From a virus, in the IMG/VR virus record IMGVR_UViG_3300020416_000042, positions 1 to 28,874 of that record: a stretch of 28,874 nt of DNA; one strand, given 5' to 3'. The first letter of the stretch is position 1. Each line of letters opens with the position of its first letter. The notes beneath the pieces were generated by a model that saw only the letters and a list, made by a program, of their open reading frames with translations, searched no databases and was not told the origin of the DNA. This document shows, piece after piece, positions 1 through 8,363 of the stretch. A program made the translations under genes and the position numbers.

Positions 1-737
1 TGCTCGTTGAGTTTAGCTTCCATATCATCTAACTCACCTGCCATACCATCAAGCAGGTTGAATTTCTCCTCAGGCACGGTAAAGTTGTGCTCTAAGAAGA
101 GACCTTTTAGACCGTTGAAGAACGACTCTGCCATCTCGGTCTTAATGCCGTGCTCGATCTGGAGAGCATTCTCCTTCATCCAGTTTTCGGCGGCATAAGT
201 GAGATAGTCGTCTACCTTCTCGGCCAAACTTGTTTGAATCTTTTCAACTTCTTCAGTCAGGGCAGATTCATATGCCTCTTGCAACGCTGCAACTTCGGTA
301 TTAACCTTAGAGGTTACTGCCGCTTCAAAAATAGTTGCTGCTTTTACTCGGAACTCTTCTGAGAGCTCTTCACCAGCGACAAGAGCGTTAACATCTTCAG
401 TAAAGTCGTACTGGGTTTCAGCGATTGTTTCTTTTTCGCCGTCATCTTCTACGTCCTCCTGTTTTGCGGATGCAGCACTGGGTTTGGTTGAAAGAGATTT
501 CGAACCTTCTACGCTAACTGAATTAGCAGCAGATTTACCAGCGTTTTTAGTGCCTTTTGCACCTTCCATGGAATCCGAGGTGACACTAACTACCATCTTA
601 CCACTACCACCTAATGAATCACTGGACTTAGATGTGTCCATTTTTTCACCAGGTTTTGCGTTTTTGGTAACTGCGTTAGAACCTTCGGTCACTTCTTCCA
701 TGTTATCTAACTCTTTATCGAGTGAGGTCTCAGCCAT
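1..737 (-). CDS. 22: gp22-like prohead scaffolding core protein (partial, C-terminus beyond window)
   Basis: The frame runs from an ATG at 737 without a stop to the left edge, giving about 245 residues. The first ~115 residues are rich in Ser, Gly, Lys and Thr (for example GGSGKMVVSVTS). They are followed by an acidic, alanine-rich, probably helical and coiled-coil region (FEAAVTSKVNTEVAALQEAY; LAEKVDDYLTYAAENWMKE). In T4, gp22 is the main internal scaffold of the prohead and is cut to peptides by gp21. The place directly after gp21 and the helical composition fit gp22; I identify it by synteny and composition more than by any motif. A perfect TATAAATA late box lies 39 bases upstream of the start, so the gene probably has its own late transcript. 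The major capsid gene (gp23) would be expected beyond the left edge. Confidence 0.82.
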   Translation of the reverse strand, partial: MAETSLDKELDNMEEVTEGSNAVTKNAKPGEKMDTSKSSDSLGGSGKMVVSVTSDSMEGAKGTKNAGKSAANSVSVEGSKSLSTKPSAASAKQEDVEDDGEKETIAETQYDFTEDVNALVAGEELSEEFRVKAATIFEAAVTSKVNTEVAALQEAYESALTEEVEKIQTSLAEKVDDYLTYAAENWMKENALQIEHGIKTEMAESFFNGLKGLFLEHNFTVPEEKFNLLDGMAGELDDMEAKLNE

Positions 738-775
738 TTGTTTGAACTCCGTTATGCTTTAGCGTTGTCTTTATT

Positions 776-783
776 TATTTATA
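776..783 (-). promoter_or_regulatory. T4-type late promoter box before gp22
   Basis: The minus strand reads TATAAATA, a perfect match to the T4 late-promoter consensus recognised by the gp55 late sigma factor with gp33/gp45. It lies in the gap between gp21 and gp22, 39 bases before the gp22 ATG. Confidence 0.75.
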
Positions 784-785
784 CA

Positions 786-1430
786 TCACAAACTCTTTAA
801 AAATGCTGCAAACGCGGAGACTTTACGCTCCTGCAGATTTATTAGAGTAGCTTGATCAATTTCTTGTTTGATTTCGGCAACAGTAGACTCTTTAAGAATG
901 CCATTATCCCAAACCCATTCCTTTCCTTCCATAATACCATCAACAAATGCATCAGGTGCAGAAGGATCTGCTACAATATCAGCAGCAGTGGCAAGCATGA
1001 AATCATCACAAACAACATTACAATTAGATTCCTTCTTGATTGAACCCATTCCTCTGGAAGAAACACCAAGTTTTACACCTTCATCAAGAAGGTTCTTAGC
1101 AATCTTACCCATGGGCGTTTCAAGTATCTTTGCTCTACCGATGAAGTTATTTCCATCTTCTTTCAAAGATTGAATCTTATGTGAAACCCTATCTAAATTA
1201 ATAGATGGTCCGTCAGGATGACCTAACTCCCCAAGAGCACGACCAGTTTTGATGTAAGACTCATCATATTTAGCAACTTCACGTGCTAATGTATTACGGG
1301 GATACATTCTACCATTGCGGTTTTTAAGTTCCGCTTGTAAAAAGATACCTTCGATAAAGTAATTCTTCTTGCCTTCTTTCTCTTCACAAAGAAAGTCAAC
1401 GTTAGTAATTTCTTCAGCTATCAGTCTCAT
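786..1430 (-). CDS. 21: gp21 prohead maturation protease
   Basis: This is a 214-residue protein, close to T4 gp21 (212 residues). It matures the prohead by cleaving the scaffold and capsid proteins. The conserved blocks of the T4-type serine protease are visible: GRALGELGHPDG with candidate catalytic His71, LGVSSRGMGS with candidate nucleophile Ser124 or Ser125, and ATAADIVADPSAPDAFV around residues 147-163, which may supply the third catalytic residue. I chose the ATG at 1430 (MRLIAEEITN), where family similarity begins. An in-frame ATG at 1505 would add 25 unrelated residues and lengthen the overlap with the upstream gene. With the chosen start the overlap is 17 bases, which suggests translational coupling. 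Confidence 0.95.
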   Translation of the reverse strand: MRLIAEEITNVDFLCEEKEGKKNYFIEGIFLQAELKNRNGRMYPRNTLAREVAKYDESYIKTGRALGELGHPDGPSINLDRVSHKIQSLKEDGNNFIGRAKILETPMGKIAKNLLDEGVKLGVSSRGMGSIKKESNCNVVCDDFMLATAADIVADPSAPDAFVDGIMEGKEWVWDNGILKESTVAEIKQEIDQATLINLQERKVSAFAAFLKSL

Positions 1431-1743
1431 CGCTTGGTTCCTCATCAGTTTCGGGTTCCTCTGTGGGTGTTTCATCAGCAGGTGGATCTTCTGGTTTGCG
1501 ACCATCCACCTCTACGGTTTCTGGTTCAGCATCATCTGTAGCAAGATCAGCAGCAATTTCATCTGCAGCATCTTGACCAGTATCGTCTAATTCAAAACCC
1601 ATACTCTTTGCAAATTCAACCTTTCTTGCTTGAATTGCATCATATGTTGCAGCACCCAAAGCATCGTTAATTGAATCGATTGCTTGTGCTTTATCATCAC
1701 CAAAGATCTGTTTGACGATTTGTTGTGAAATATCACTAGGCAT
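1414..1743 (-). CDS. Small acidic prohead core protein (gp67/gp68-like)
   Basis: This 109-residue protein lies between portal gp20 and protease gp21, the place T4 uses for core genes 67 and 68. Residues 1-55 look helical (MPSDISQQIVKQIFGDD, then LGAATYDAIQARKVEFA). The C-terminal ~45 residues are very acidic and proline-rich, ending PETDEEPSDETDS. T4 gp67 is a small acidic core component degraded during head maturation, so composition and position agree. Which T4 protein it matches cannot be decided by eye. The stop overlaps the gp21 start by 17 bases. Confidence 0.7.
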   Translation of the reverse strand: MPSDISQQIVKQIFGDDKAQAIDSINDALGAATYDAIQARKVEFAKSMGFELDDTGQDAADEIAADLATDDAEPETVEVDGRKPEDPPADETPTEEPETDEEPSDETDS

Positions 1744-1764
1744 AATAAGTTCCCACTGTAGTAT

Positions 1765-1772
1765 TATTTAGT
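1765..1772 (-). promoter_or_regulatory. Late-box-like element before the core protein gene
   Basis: The minus strand reads ACTAAATA, one mismatch from the cyanophage form NATAAATA. It is 22 bases upstream of the 109-aa gene's ATG and just after the gp20 coding region. The mismatch makes this tentative. Confidence 0.4.
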
Positions 1773-1775
1773 AGA

Positions 1776-3377
1776 TTAAATTTCTCCCCTACGTGCATCT
1801 GCAGGATCAACTGCGGATTCGTTGGGTGCCACCTCTGCAGGTGGAGCACCACCTTGCTCTGCACCACCAGCTTCCATTGCTGCTACTTCGGCAGGATCTT
1901 GTATGATACCTGCATCCATTTCAGAATCAATTTGTTTGTCAATCTCTTTAATTTCTTCCGTAGTTTGTTTAAGAACTTGACGACGCATGTATTCAACAGA
2001 GAAATATTTACCAACAAAAGGATCCATAAGATTAACTTGATTCATACGCTCGTTACGGATTTCAATTTCCTTGAGTTCAGTAAAGTAATTGTCAGCGATA
2101 TAATCAAATTGAATATGGGTTTTCATCTCATCCCATTCTTCAAGAGTTGCAATACCTTTAAGAACTACCTGACTCTTTAAAAGATCCATAAAAAGTTCAG
2201 AAAATCTTTTGCGTAAACGTGCAATAAATTTCTGGAACTTAACTTCATCACGAGTAATTTCTGCGGCACGACCGATGTTAAAGGTAGTCTCAGTTTCAAG
2301 TCTTGATGATGGTACGTTCAACGCTTTGTATAACTTTTTCTGGAAATACTTAACGTCTTCTAGTTCACCTAGGTTCTGTCCACCAGGTAATGTAGAGATC
2401 TCTGTTCCTCTACCACCTTCTCTACGTGGTAACCAGAAATCCTCAAGCATTGACATGAACTTCTTGTCATCCTTAATCTCACCAGTGTTTGCATCGTATA
2501 CAAGTTTATTCCTGTAACGACCCATTACCTCACGTAGATATTGTTCCGCTTTATTCTTGGGAAGGTTACCTACATCAATATAGAAAATTCTTCTTTCTGG
2601 TGCTCTTGATAATCTGTAGATAACAAGAGAGTCTTCAATCATCCTTAACTGATTGACTGCCTTAATCGCCTTGTGTAGATGACTAAGAGTCATATTTTTA
2701 TTCAGATCTTGAATACCTGAATGGCAATATGTAATAGAATCAGTAGTAATTCTCATACCCTGATTCGTAGAATTCTTTAAACCTTTTGGGTTATATAAGA
2801 AATATTCTGCTGCTTTTTGTGTTAGTTGAGTGTTGAGATCTACACCACGCATTTGATCTGGAGTCTTTTTCTCGTACTCAGTTACTTTGCGAATCTTACG
2901 TGGATCGATATAACGAAGTTCTACAAGACCTTTTTTAGGTGCCTTGGGATCTATTACTTTGTGGTAAAAAAGTCTTCCGTCAACATACCATCTACGGAAA
3001 ATTTCATACGAGCGATTTTCAAAATCAAGAAGTTTTAGAATTTCATCAAACTCTTCTCGCATTAATTTTTTAATTTTATCTGATACCTTTAGGTTGGATA
3101 ACTCCAACTCAACTGGTACATCATCAAAATTTCCACATATTGTTTCGTTGACAATATCGTCAACTGCACTATCACACTCAGGATTTAAAACCATCTCCCT
3201 GTATCGGGTGATGAGTTCATAATCATTACGAATAGTTCCGTCAAAATCAACAGAGTATCCGTAGTATCCGCCACCAACTACGGGTTGCGAACCATCCATG
3301 TTATCTTTTTGAACAAAAGAAGGCCCCTTGGGGACCTTCTTCGCTCTCTCAAGACTATATCCGAAGAGCTGAGACAT
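1776..3377 (-). CDS. 20: gp20 portal vertex protein
   Basis: This 533-residue protein compares with 524 for T4 gp20. Portal subunits form the 12-mer ring through which DNA enters and leaves, and which starts head assembly. Recognisable portal-family segments include YREMVLNPECDSAVDDIVNE near residues 59-78, RRWYVDGRLFYHKVIDP, ELRYIDPRKIRKV, RAPERRIFYIDVGNLPKNKA and LNVPSSRLETETTFNIGR. The C-terminus is acidic and Ala/Pro/Gly-rich (GGAEQGGAPPAEVAP), typical of cyanophage portals. A GATAAATA late box lies 31 bases upstream. The first ~20 codons contain a GC-rich hairpin followed by TTTT, listed separately. g20 is a standard marker gene for cyanomyoviruses. Confidence 0.97.
   Translation of the reverse strand: MSQLFGYSLERAKKVPKGPSFVQKDNMDGSQPVVGGGYYGYSVDFDGTIRNDYELITRYREMVLNPECDSAVDDIVNETICGNFDDVPVELELSNLKVSDKIKKLMREEFDEILKLLDFENRSYEIFRRWYVDGRLFYHKVIDPKAPKKGLVELRYIDPRKIRKVTEYEKKTPDQMRGVDLNTQLTQKAAEYFLYNPKGLKNSTNQGMRITTDSITYCHSGIQDLNKNMTLSHLHKAIKAVNQLRMIEDSLVIYRLSRAPERRIFYIDVGNLPKNKAEQYLREVMGRYRNKLVYDANTGEIKDDKKFMSMLEDFWLPRREGGRGTEISTLPGGQNLGELEDVKYFQKKLYKALNVPSSRLETETTFNIGRAAEITRDEVKFQKFIARLRKRFSELFMDLLKSQVVLKGIATLEEWDEMKTHIQFDYIADNYFTELKEIEIRNERMNQVNLMDPFVGKYFSVEYMRRQVLKQTTEEIKEIDKQIDSEMDAGIIQDPAEVAAMEAGGAEQGGAPPAEVAPNESAVDPADARRGEI
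3317..3341 (-). other. Terminator-like hairpin inside the 5' end of gp20
   Basis: On the minus strand AAGAAGG, a one-base bulge, then CCC and GGG around a 4-base loop pair with CCTTCTT. TTTTG follows. The stem is about ten base pairs with one bulge and lies within codons ~12-20 of the portal gene (KKVPKGPSF). It has the shape of a weak intrinsic terminator or an mRNA structure near the ribosome start. It may also be a by-product of the encoded residues. Confidence 0.4.
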
Positions 3378-3407
3378 TATAATTTTACTGGGTTATTGGT
3401 CCTGATC

Positions 3408-3415
3408 TATTTATC
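3408..3415 (-). promoter_or_regulatory. Late promoter box before gp20
   Basis: The minus strand reads GATAAATA, matching the cyanophage late form NATAAATA. It overlaps the gp19 stop codon and is 31 bases upstream of the gp20 ATG. Confidence 0.65.
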
Positions 3416-4001
3416 AGTCATTTGAAGTAGGTACTTTTGGAGTCCAGTATTGTGTCTGGAGTTCAACTGTGAATTCTTCAATCGCATCGTTGTTTCCATA
3501 ATCTAGATCAATTGCAGCAATGTTGCTTGGGAATACGTTATAGAATCTGTAAGACTTAAGCACCTTAGGTTTCTCACCATCTTTAACATCACGTGCTAAC
3601 TGATGAACTTCCATGTCTGCAAAGTAACCAGTGCTATCATCAGCATCGCCAAGACCCGCAGCAGATGTAAAGTTCTCATTGTATGCTTGAATACTTGATG
3701 CCCAAAGTTCAAATGCATTGCGGAGTACAAAGTTGCTGTCATTCTGTATTGTAATTGTCCAAGGTTCGAATGTTCTATCGCCTGCAATTTTTAATACACG
3801 ACCTCTGAAAGGAACTTCAATAACTCCTATCTGAGAAGAGGGAAGATTTGCCGCACGTACAGTAAATTTTCCAAGATTTACAAGACTTGCATTGTTAATA
3901 ATTCCTGAAGGGAACGCAAGGTCTACCTGAAATAAATTAGGACGAGCAAAGTCTGAAACAACATTTGCTTTAAAATCGTCAATAGTACCTCTTTTTGCCA
4001 T
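3414..4001 (-). CDS. 19: gp19 tail tube protein
   Basis: This 195-residue protein compares with 163 for T4 gp19. It polymerises into the inner tube through which DNA passes. The N-terminal part contains the tube-family pattern NLFQVDLAFP, then SSQIGVIEVPFRGRVLKIAG at about residues 55-74 and RTFEPWTITIQND. The C-terminal part ends with YRFYNVFPSNIAAIDLDYGN and FTVELQTQYWTP, typical of T4-like tube proteins. It follows the sheath gene, as in T4. A strong hairpin terminator separates it from gp18, so it can be expressed at its own level, as expected for a protein needed in many copies. Confidence 0.95.
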   Translation of the reverse strand: MAKRGTIDDFKANVVSDFARPNLFQVDLAFPSGIINNASLVNLGKFTVRAANLPSSQIGVIEVPFRGRVLKIAGDRTFEPWTITIQNDSNFVLRNAFELWASSIQAYNENFTSAAGLGDADDSTGYFADMEVHQLARDVKDGEKPKVLKSYRFYNVFPSNIAAIDLDYGNNDAIEEFTVELQTQYWTPKVPTSND

Positions 4002-4029
4002 GGTTTTTAGATGATGTCTCTGTCCTTAA

Positions 4030-4037
4030 TATTTAGA
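4030..4037 (-). promoter_or_regulatory. Possible late box before gp19
   Basis: The minus strand reads TCTAAATA, one mismatch from TATAAATA. It is 29 bases upstream of the gp19 ATG and downstream of the terminator hairpin, which is where a gp19 promoter is needed. Confidence 0.4.
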
Positions 4038-4058
4038 ATATTTTATATTTTCAGACAT

Positions 4059-4084
4059 AAAAAGAGATCCCCGAAGGGATCTCT
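4059..4084 (-). terminator. Intrinsic terminator after gp18, TTCG-capped
   Basis: On the minus strand AGAGATCCC and GGGATCTCT form a perfect 9-bp stem closed by a TTCG loop, followed at once by TTTT. The UUCG tetraloop gives unusually stable RNA hairpins. It lies 31 bases past the gp18 stop and insulates gp18 from gp19. Confidence 0.88.
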
Positions 4085-4109
4085 CTGTCTATCCTTTAAT
4101 GGACAACTG

Positions 4110-4117
4110 TATTTATT
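4110..4117 (-). promoter_or_regulatory. Late-box match at the gp18 stop codon
   Basis: The minus strand reads AATAAATA, a NATAAATA match overlapping the last bases of gp18. It lies upstream of the terminator at 4059-4084, so a transcript from it would meet the hairpin almost at once. It may be a chance match or a source of short RNA. Confidence 0.3.
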
Positions 4118-6365
4118 ACGCTGCTACTTCAGTAAATGCAACACCACTTCTAGTTGCAGTAAATGTAAGAGTGATGTAGTTAATTGTGCGTGTTGGTTTC
4201 ACGAAAATTTCCGCGTAGAACTCACCACGATCAACTGCTTCAGATGGGTTATTATCCTCATCACACTTAACTAAGAAGTCTGTTACACCACGACGACCTT
4301 GAACTTCGCGAAGATAAGGTTCAACAATATTGAGGAATAGTGAACGCTGTGCAGCATCGTTTTGCTCAAAGAGTTGAGACTTAGCAGCACCAGAGATAAC
4401 TCTCTCAATTGTTAGGAACAGACGACGTACGTTGATTCTATCAAATGCGGATGCAAATCCTTGTGCAGTCTTATCACCGAATAGGACTACTCCTTGACCA
4501 GGGAAGGAAACAACGGGATTAACACGAGCACCATATAAACGATCACGTTGAGTCTTGTTAGGAGTATATGCAAGTTTGATTGCATTTCTCAAAACACCAC
4601 GTTGGAAACCAGCAGGTGAGAACCATGGTTCTGCAACTTCAGTAGTTTGTAAGCAAAGACCAGCAATGTCACCGTTAGTAGGAACGTAACGATAAACATC
4701 ATTGTACTTATCGTAGATGTACTTGTAACCAGAGTCAAATACAACGTAAGAACTAGAAGGTAAAGTATCAAAGAAACTAATAATGTTATTAGTAATTGTG
4801 TTTGCGTTGCTTAAACCAATAACGTTACCACGACGAGGAGATACAAATAACATGCAGTCACGACGCTCTTCAACAATATTTGTTAGAGCAGTGATCTTAG
4901 CGAGTGCTTCTGCATCTGTAGAACCAGAAGGACCAGTTAAGATAAAGTCGATAACTTGTGATTCAGGATCTTCAAGTAGTTCATATGCAGTACTTACATC
5001 TGTATTACTTACAGAATAAACACCACCAACAGAAGAGTAGTCAGCACCACCAGTAAGACTGTAGTAGAATGTTGAGTTATTCTTAGAACCTAAAGTTGTA
5101 CGTCCAGCAGGAAAATCAACAGATCCATCAGCAGAACGTAGAAGGTTAAACTGACGACTAGCTGCGGAAAGACCCCAAGTACCATCAGATCCAGTTGCGG
5201 TTGCGTTGAATACTCCAGTCTCATGCTCACCCCAGTAGATATACTCGGAACGTGCCTTCAGAACATTTACATAGTAATTTGTTTCACCAACAGAAGTCTT
5301 AGCATCAGATGCTTTAGAAACACCAATGAAACGCTCAAGTAAAGCACCAGTTGTACCAGTAATCTTACCATCAATATCAACTACAACGATGTGGAGTTCA
5401 TCACGGAATCCACCTGTTTCTGTAGCAAACTTAGAAGTTTCAGGACGTGGAGCAACGCTTACCCATTTTACACCAGGTAGATACTCACGCTCATCATACT
5501 CGTCACGAACAGAAGATGCTGTTGCAGAGTTACTATTAGTATCAGCAATTGCATCACTAGCAGCAAATGCAATACTATCTTTATTCAGAGCAGCATACAA
5601 ACGACGTTCGATGGTAGTATCAATAGCAGCAGTGTTTGTTCCCTGAGTAATTACTTGATTATCTGAAAGAATACCAGTAACACCACCAGAAGGAAGACCG
5701 ATTTCTAACTTCTTATTAGCAGGATCCCATGAGAGAACATTTACTGTTTCATCAGAACCACCAATACTAATTGTAGTTGCAGAACCAACTGTGAAATCAC
5801 CAACAACAGTGTCTACAGTAAGGACAATGCTATACTTGAAGACTTTACCAGCAGCACCAGATGCAGCAGTGATTGCTTCGTCAGCAACAAATTCCCATTC
5901 GTTACCTGAACCAGGTGCGGGAAGAACTACAATTTGATCTGCACCAGCATCAGTTACAAAGATACCGATAGAGTTTCCTTTGGTACCAGGAGTTTTTGCT
6001 GCCCATTCAAAACTGTTATTGGCAGTCTCAAAGTTAGTTTCGTAGTCTTGGAAATTTTTAATTAGAGGTGCAGTTCCAGTATTAACAGCATTTTTTAATG
6101 CACTTGCTGTTACACGAACTGTCTTAAGGATACCACCATATGAAAGAAACTGAGATGCTGTAAACCAGTACTCGTAGTTGTTATCATTTGGTTTCCCAAA
6201 AATATCTGTAAGTTGTCTCTCGTTAGAAATTTGTACAATTTCCTCAACAGGACCTTGCTCAAATGGTGCCGCAATTACGCCTACATTTGCGGTGGATAAT
6301 GTGGTAATAGTAGTCAGGTCTCTCTCCTGAATTACTACACCTGGCGATGATTGGTTAGCTGCCAT
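4116..6365 (-). CDS. 18: gp18 tail sheath protein
   Basis: This 749-residue protein compares with 659 for T4 gp18. It forms the contractile sheath around the gp19 tube. The N-terminus has the sheath pattern SSPGVVIQERDLTTI followed by GVIAAPFEQGPVEEIVQI. The C-terminal half has KLAYTPNKTQRDRLYGARVN, FPGQGVVLFGDKTA and NVRRLFLTIERVI, all standard for phage sheath proteins. The extra length lies partly in residues ~150-265, which contain small-residue-rich beta-like sequence resembling the repeats of the fibre and structural proteins in this window. A perfect TATAAATA lies upstream, and an AGGAG ribosome site is nine bases before the ATG. Confidence 0.97.
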   Translation of the reverse strand: MAANQSSPGVVIQERDLTTITTLSTANVGVIAAPFEQGPVEEIVQISNERQLTDIFGKPNDNNYEYWFTASQFLSYGGILKTVRVTASALKNAVNTGTAPLIKNFQDYETNFETANNSFEWAAKTPGTKGNSIGIFVTDAGADQIVVLPAPGSGNEWEFVADEAITAASGAAGKVFKYSIVLTVDTVVGDFTVGSATTISIGGSDETVNVLSWDPANKKLEIGLPSGGVTGILSDNQVITQGTNTAAIDTTIERRLYAALNKDSIAFAASDAIADTNSNSATASSVRDEYDEREYLPGVKWVSVAPRPETSKFATETGGFRDELHIVVVDIDGKITGTTGALLERFIGVSKASDAKTSVGETNYYVNVLKARSEYIYWGEHETGVFNATATGSDGTWGLSAASRQFNLLRSADGSVDFPAGRTTLGSKNNSTFYYSLTGGADYSSVGGVYSVSNTDVSTAYELLEDPESQVIDFILTGPSGSTDAEALAKITALTNIVEERRDCMLFVSPRRGNVIGLSNANTITNNIISFFDTLPSSSYVVFDSGYKYIYDKYNDVYRYVPTNGDIAGLCLQTTEVAEPWFSPAGFQRGVLRNAIKLAYTPNKTQRDRLYGARVNPVVSFPGQGVVLFGDKTAQGFASAFDRINVRRLFLTIERVISGAAKSQLFEQNDAAQRSLFLNIVEPYLREVQGRRGVTDFLVKCDEDNNPSEAVDRGEFYAEIFVKPTRTINYITLTFTATRSGVAFTEVAA

Positions 6366-6412
6366 GTTTATATACTCCTAGGAAAATGATGTCAACATCG
6401 GTTGTCTAAGAT

Positions 6413-6420
6413 TATTTATA
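6413..6420 (-). promoter_or_regulatory. T4-type late promoter box before gp18
   Basis: The minus strand reads TATAAATA, a perfect late consensus, in the gp17-gp18 gap, 47 bases upstream of the gp18 ATG. Confidence 0.78.
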
Positions 6421-6431
6421 TTTTTGAAACG

Positions 6432-8084
6432 TTACCTAAACTCCCACATGTAAGACTGATCACCATATTCCGCGACTTCCCATCTTTCACCTTGAGCATC
6501 GATGATATGATCATCCTCTAATCCGTCTGAAACAAATCCAAAAGGTGCCATATCTTGTTCAATATTTTCTCTTTGATCATCATAGATGCGTTGCCTCACA
6601 TCATTGTCGTGCATTTCTTTAAAGTATTCTTGCATTGCCATCCACGCAAATATAACAAGACACATAGCAAGGTCATCATTACATCCTTCTTCTGCGGCAA
6701 ATGATTGTCCTTTTACAATAAAGGTAGTTAACTCTGCGATTGTATCATAATCTGGAATTAATAATTTATCTTCTTCAATCAATGCCTTAAGGTTAGAACA
6801 ACCAACTTGTTTTACAGCAGTTGACATTTTAACTCCCAACTGAGTCTTTTTACCTGAGAATCCCTGTCCTAATTGTTGACCTGCTCTACCTCTCATGGCA
6901 GCCATCAATAGATTCTCGTACTCTAAATCAAATTGAATTATATCTGCAACCTGTCCACCAATATCATTTACCTCACATAGAATATATGCATTATTGTAAT
7001 TTTTTGCTACATCTACAATAACATTGGGAAAGATAATAGGTTTGATTTCATTATTTCTATACTTAGCAACTAATTCATATGGAACTGTTGTGGTATCCAA
7101 GACACAAAATGCTGAATAATCTTGTGATGTTCCACGTGCAACGTCAACAGTAATGATGTAATTGTGTTCTGGTTCTACATTTTTATATACTGCAAGACCT
7201 TTATTTTGTTTGATAGGATCTGAGTATGGCATAGTCCTCAACTTACTAGGACTAATCAGAGTATCAACAGATCCTAGGAACTCACACTCAAACTCAACTT
7301 TAAATTGTTGTTCTGATGTGTTAGCAATGGTTTGTTCTTTCCATGCTGCATCTCTACCAGGAACTTCAGACCAATGAACTTCGGTTGTTATGTATTCATT
7401 CTTATTTCTTTCTGCATCATGCCAAAGTTTATAGAACATATTCATCCCGTGAGGGGTAGAAATGATGATAACCTTGGTAGATTTACCAGATGAGATAGTA
7501 GGATATACAGAACTAAAGAACTGATCAGCGATATGATTCGGAACGAAAGCGAATTCATCCAGAAATATAACATTAAACGACATACCCCGCACAGCACTAG
7601 ACGAAGTAGAAGCAGCCATGATTTTACTTCCATTTTCCAGTTCCAAGCTCCCTCTGTTCCATTGGAGGATTCCTTGCTGGAGCCACTTGGGGAGGTTTTC
7701 ATAAGATAATTGTAATCGTTGCAGCATCTCACGAGAAGTTGCTGCTTTGTTTGCTAGAATTGCGACATTAACATTCGCTTTAAAAAGAACATACCAAAGA
7801 AGGTATGAAGTAACGATAGTCGATTTACCAGTCTGACGAGGTAACTTTGCTATGTTGAATCTATTGTCATGAAATTTCTCAACCATTTCTGCTTGGAAAT
7901 CATACATGGCAAATGGAATCAAACCCCTATCAAGAGAAACAATCTTGATATAAGTTTGAATAAAATATACGGGATCCTCAGAACATTTGATATACTCTTG
8001 AACTTCATCAGGAGTAAAATTTGTGGCAACGTTCGCTTTCTTTAAATTAGGATTACCAAGATATTGTTCCTGATTCGTGCTCAT
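6432..8084 (-). CDS. 17: gp17 terminase large subunit (packaging ATPase and nuclease)
   Basis: This 550-residue protein compares with 610 for T4 gp17. It drives DNA into the prohead and cuts the concatemer. The ATPase domain has Walker A LPRQTGKST at residues 81-89, Walker B VIFLDE at 172-177 and the coupling motif IIISTP at 206-211. The C-terminal RNase H-like nuclease has acidic residues in ITVDVARG (Asp314), ILCEVNDIG (Glu371) and CNDDLAM (Asp470/471). These correspond to the T4 triad Asp401, Glu458 and Asp542. All key residues are present, so it should be active. The small partner gp16 is ~5.4 kb upstream instead of adjacent. Confidence 0.98.
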   Translation of the reverse strand: MSTNQEQYLGNPNLKKANVATNFTPDEVQEYIKCSEDPVYFIQTYIKIVSLDRGLIPFAMYDFQAEMVEKFHDNRFNIAKLPRQTGKSTIVTSYLLWYVLFKANVNVAILANKAATSREMLQRLQLSYENLPKWLQQGILQWNRGSLELENGSKIMAASTSSSAVRGMSFNVIFLDEFAFVPNHIADQFFSSVYPTISSGKSTKVIIISTPHGMNMFYKLWHDAERNKNEYITTEVHWSEVPGRDAAWKEQTIANTSEQQFKVEFECEFLGSVDTLISPSKLRTMPYSDPIKQNKGLAVYKNVEPEHNYIITVDVARGTSQDYSAFCVLDTTTVPYELVAKYRNNEIKPIIFPNVIVDVAKNYNNAYILCEVNDIGGQVADIIQFDLEYENLLMAAMRGRAGQQLGQGFSGKKTQLGVKMSTAVKQVGCSNLKALIEEDKLLIPDYDTIAELTTFIVKGQSFAAEEGCNDDLAMCLVIFAWMAMQEYFKEMHDNDVRQRIYDDQRENIEQDMAPFGFVSDGLEDDHIIDAQGERWEVAEYGDQSYMWEFR

Positions 8085-8363
8085 TTATTCTGGTCTGTAT
8101 TCCTGAGATTTATACTGAGAATAATCTGGTGCAATAGGAGCAGTTTTTTGTTTGAAATATTTGTTTATAACATCTACTTGATCCTGATACTTGGCAATGA
8201 TGTTTAATTCAGTTTCAATTGCTTCTGTTATATCAGAGTGTTCTCCGATACCAGCAGGATTAGTTAAGTAGACTTCTACATTAGCAACATGCTTTTGGAT
8301 GTCTCCTTGTGCATGTGCTAATAGTGCTCTAATAAGTTGTTCTCTCATGTTACTCATTTTCAT
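8085..8363 (-). CDS. Conserved small protein directly before gp17
   Basis: This is a 92-residue protein if it starts at the ATG at 8363 (MKMSNMREQL). In-frame ATGs at 8393, 8357 and 8348 are alternatives; 8363 has GAAG a few bases upstream. The sequence is helical (NMREQLIRALLAHAQGDIQK) with a second helix around ITEAIETELNIIAKYQDQVD and a Gln/Tyr-rich tail. I recall similar proteins next to gp17 in cyanomyoviruses, but no function is known to me. It abuts gp17 with no gap, so co-translation is likely, and a packaging accessory role is possible by position only. Confidence 0.75.
   Translation of the reverse strand: MKMSNMREQLIRALLAHAQGDIQKHVANVEVYLTNPAGIGEHSDITEAIETELNIIAKYQDQVDVINKYFKQKTAPIAPDYSQYKSQEYRPE

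Noticed and set aside
1431-1505. Longer gp21 from an ATG at 1505.
   Set aside because: The added 25 residues do not look like the protease family, and they lie over the acidic tail of the upstream gene. The ATG at 1430 gives 214 residues, close to T4 gp21.
7442-7732. Minus-strand frame of 96 codons inside gp17.
   Set aside because: It lies wholly within the terminase ATPase region, whose Walker motifs are in another frame. It shows no protein-like pattern of its own.
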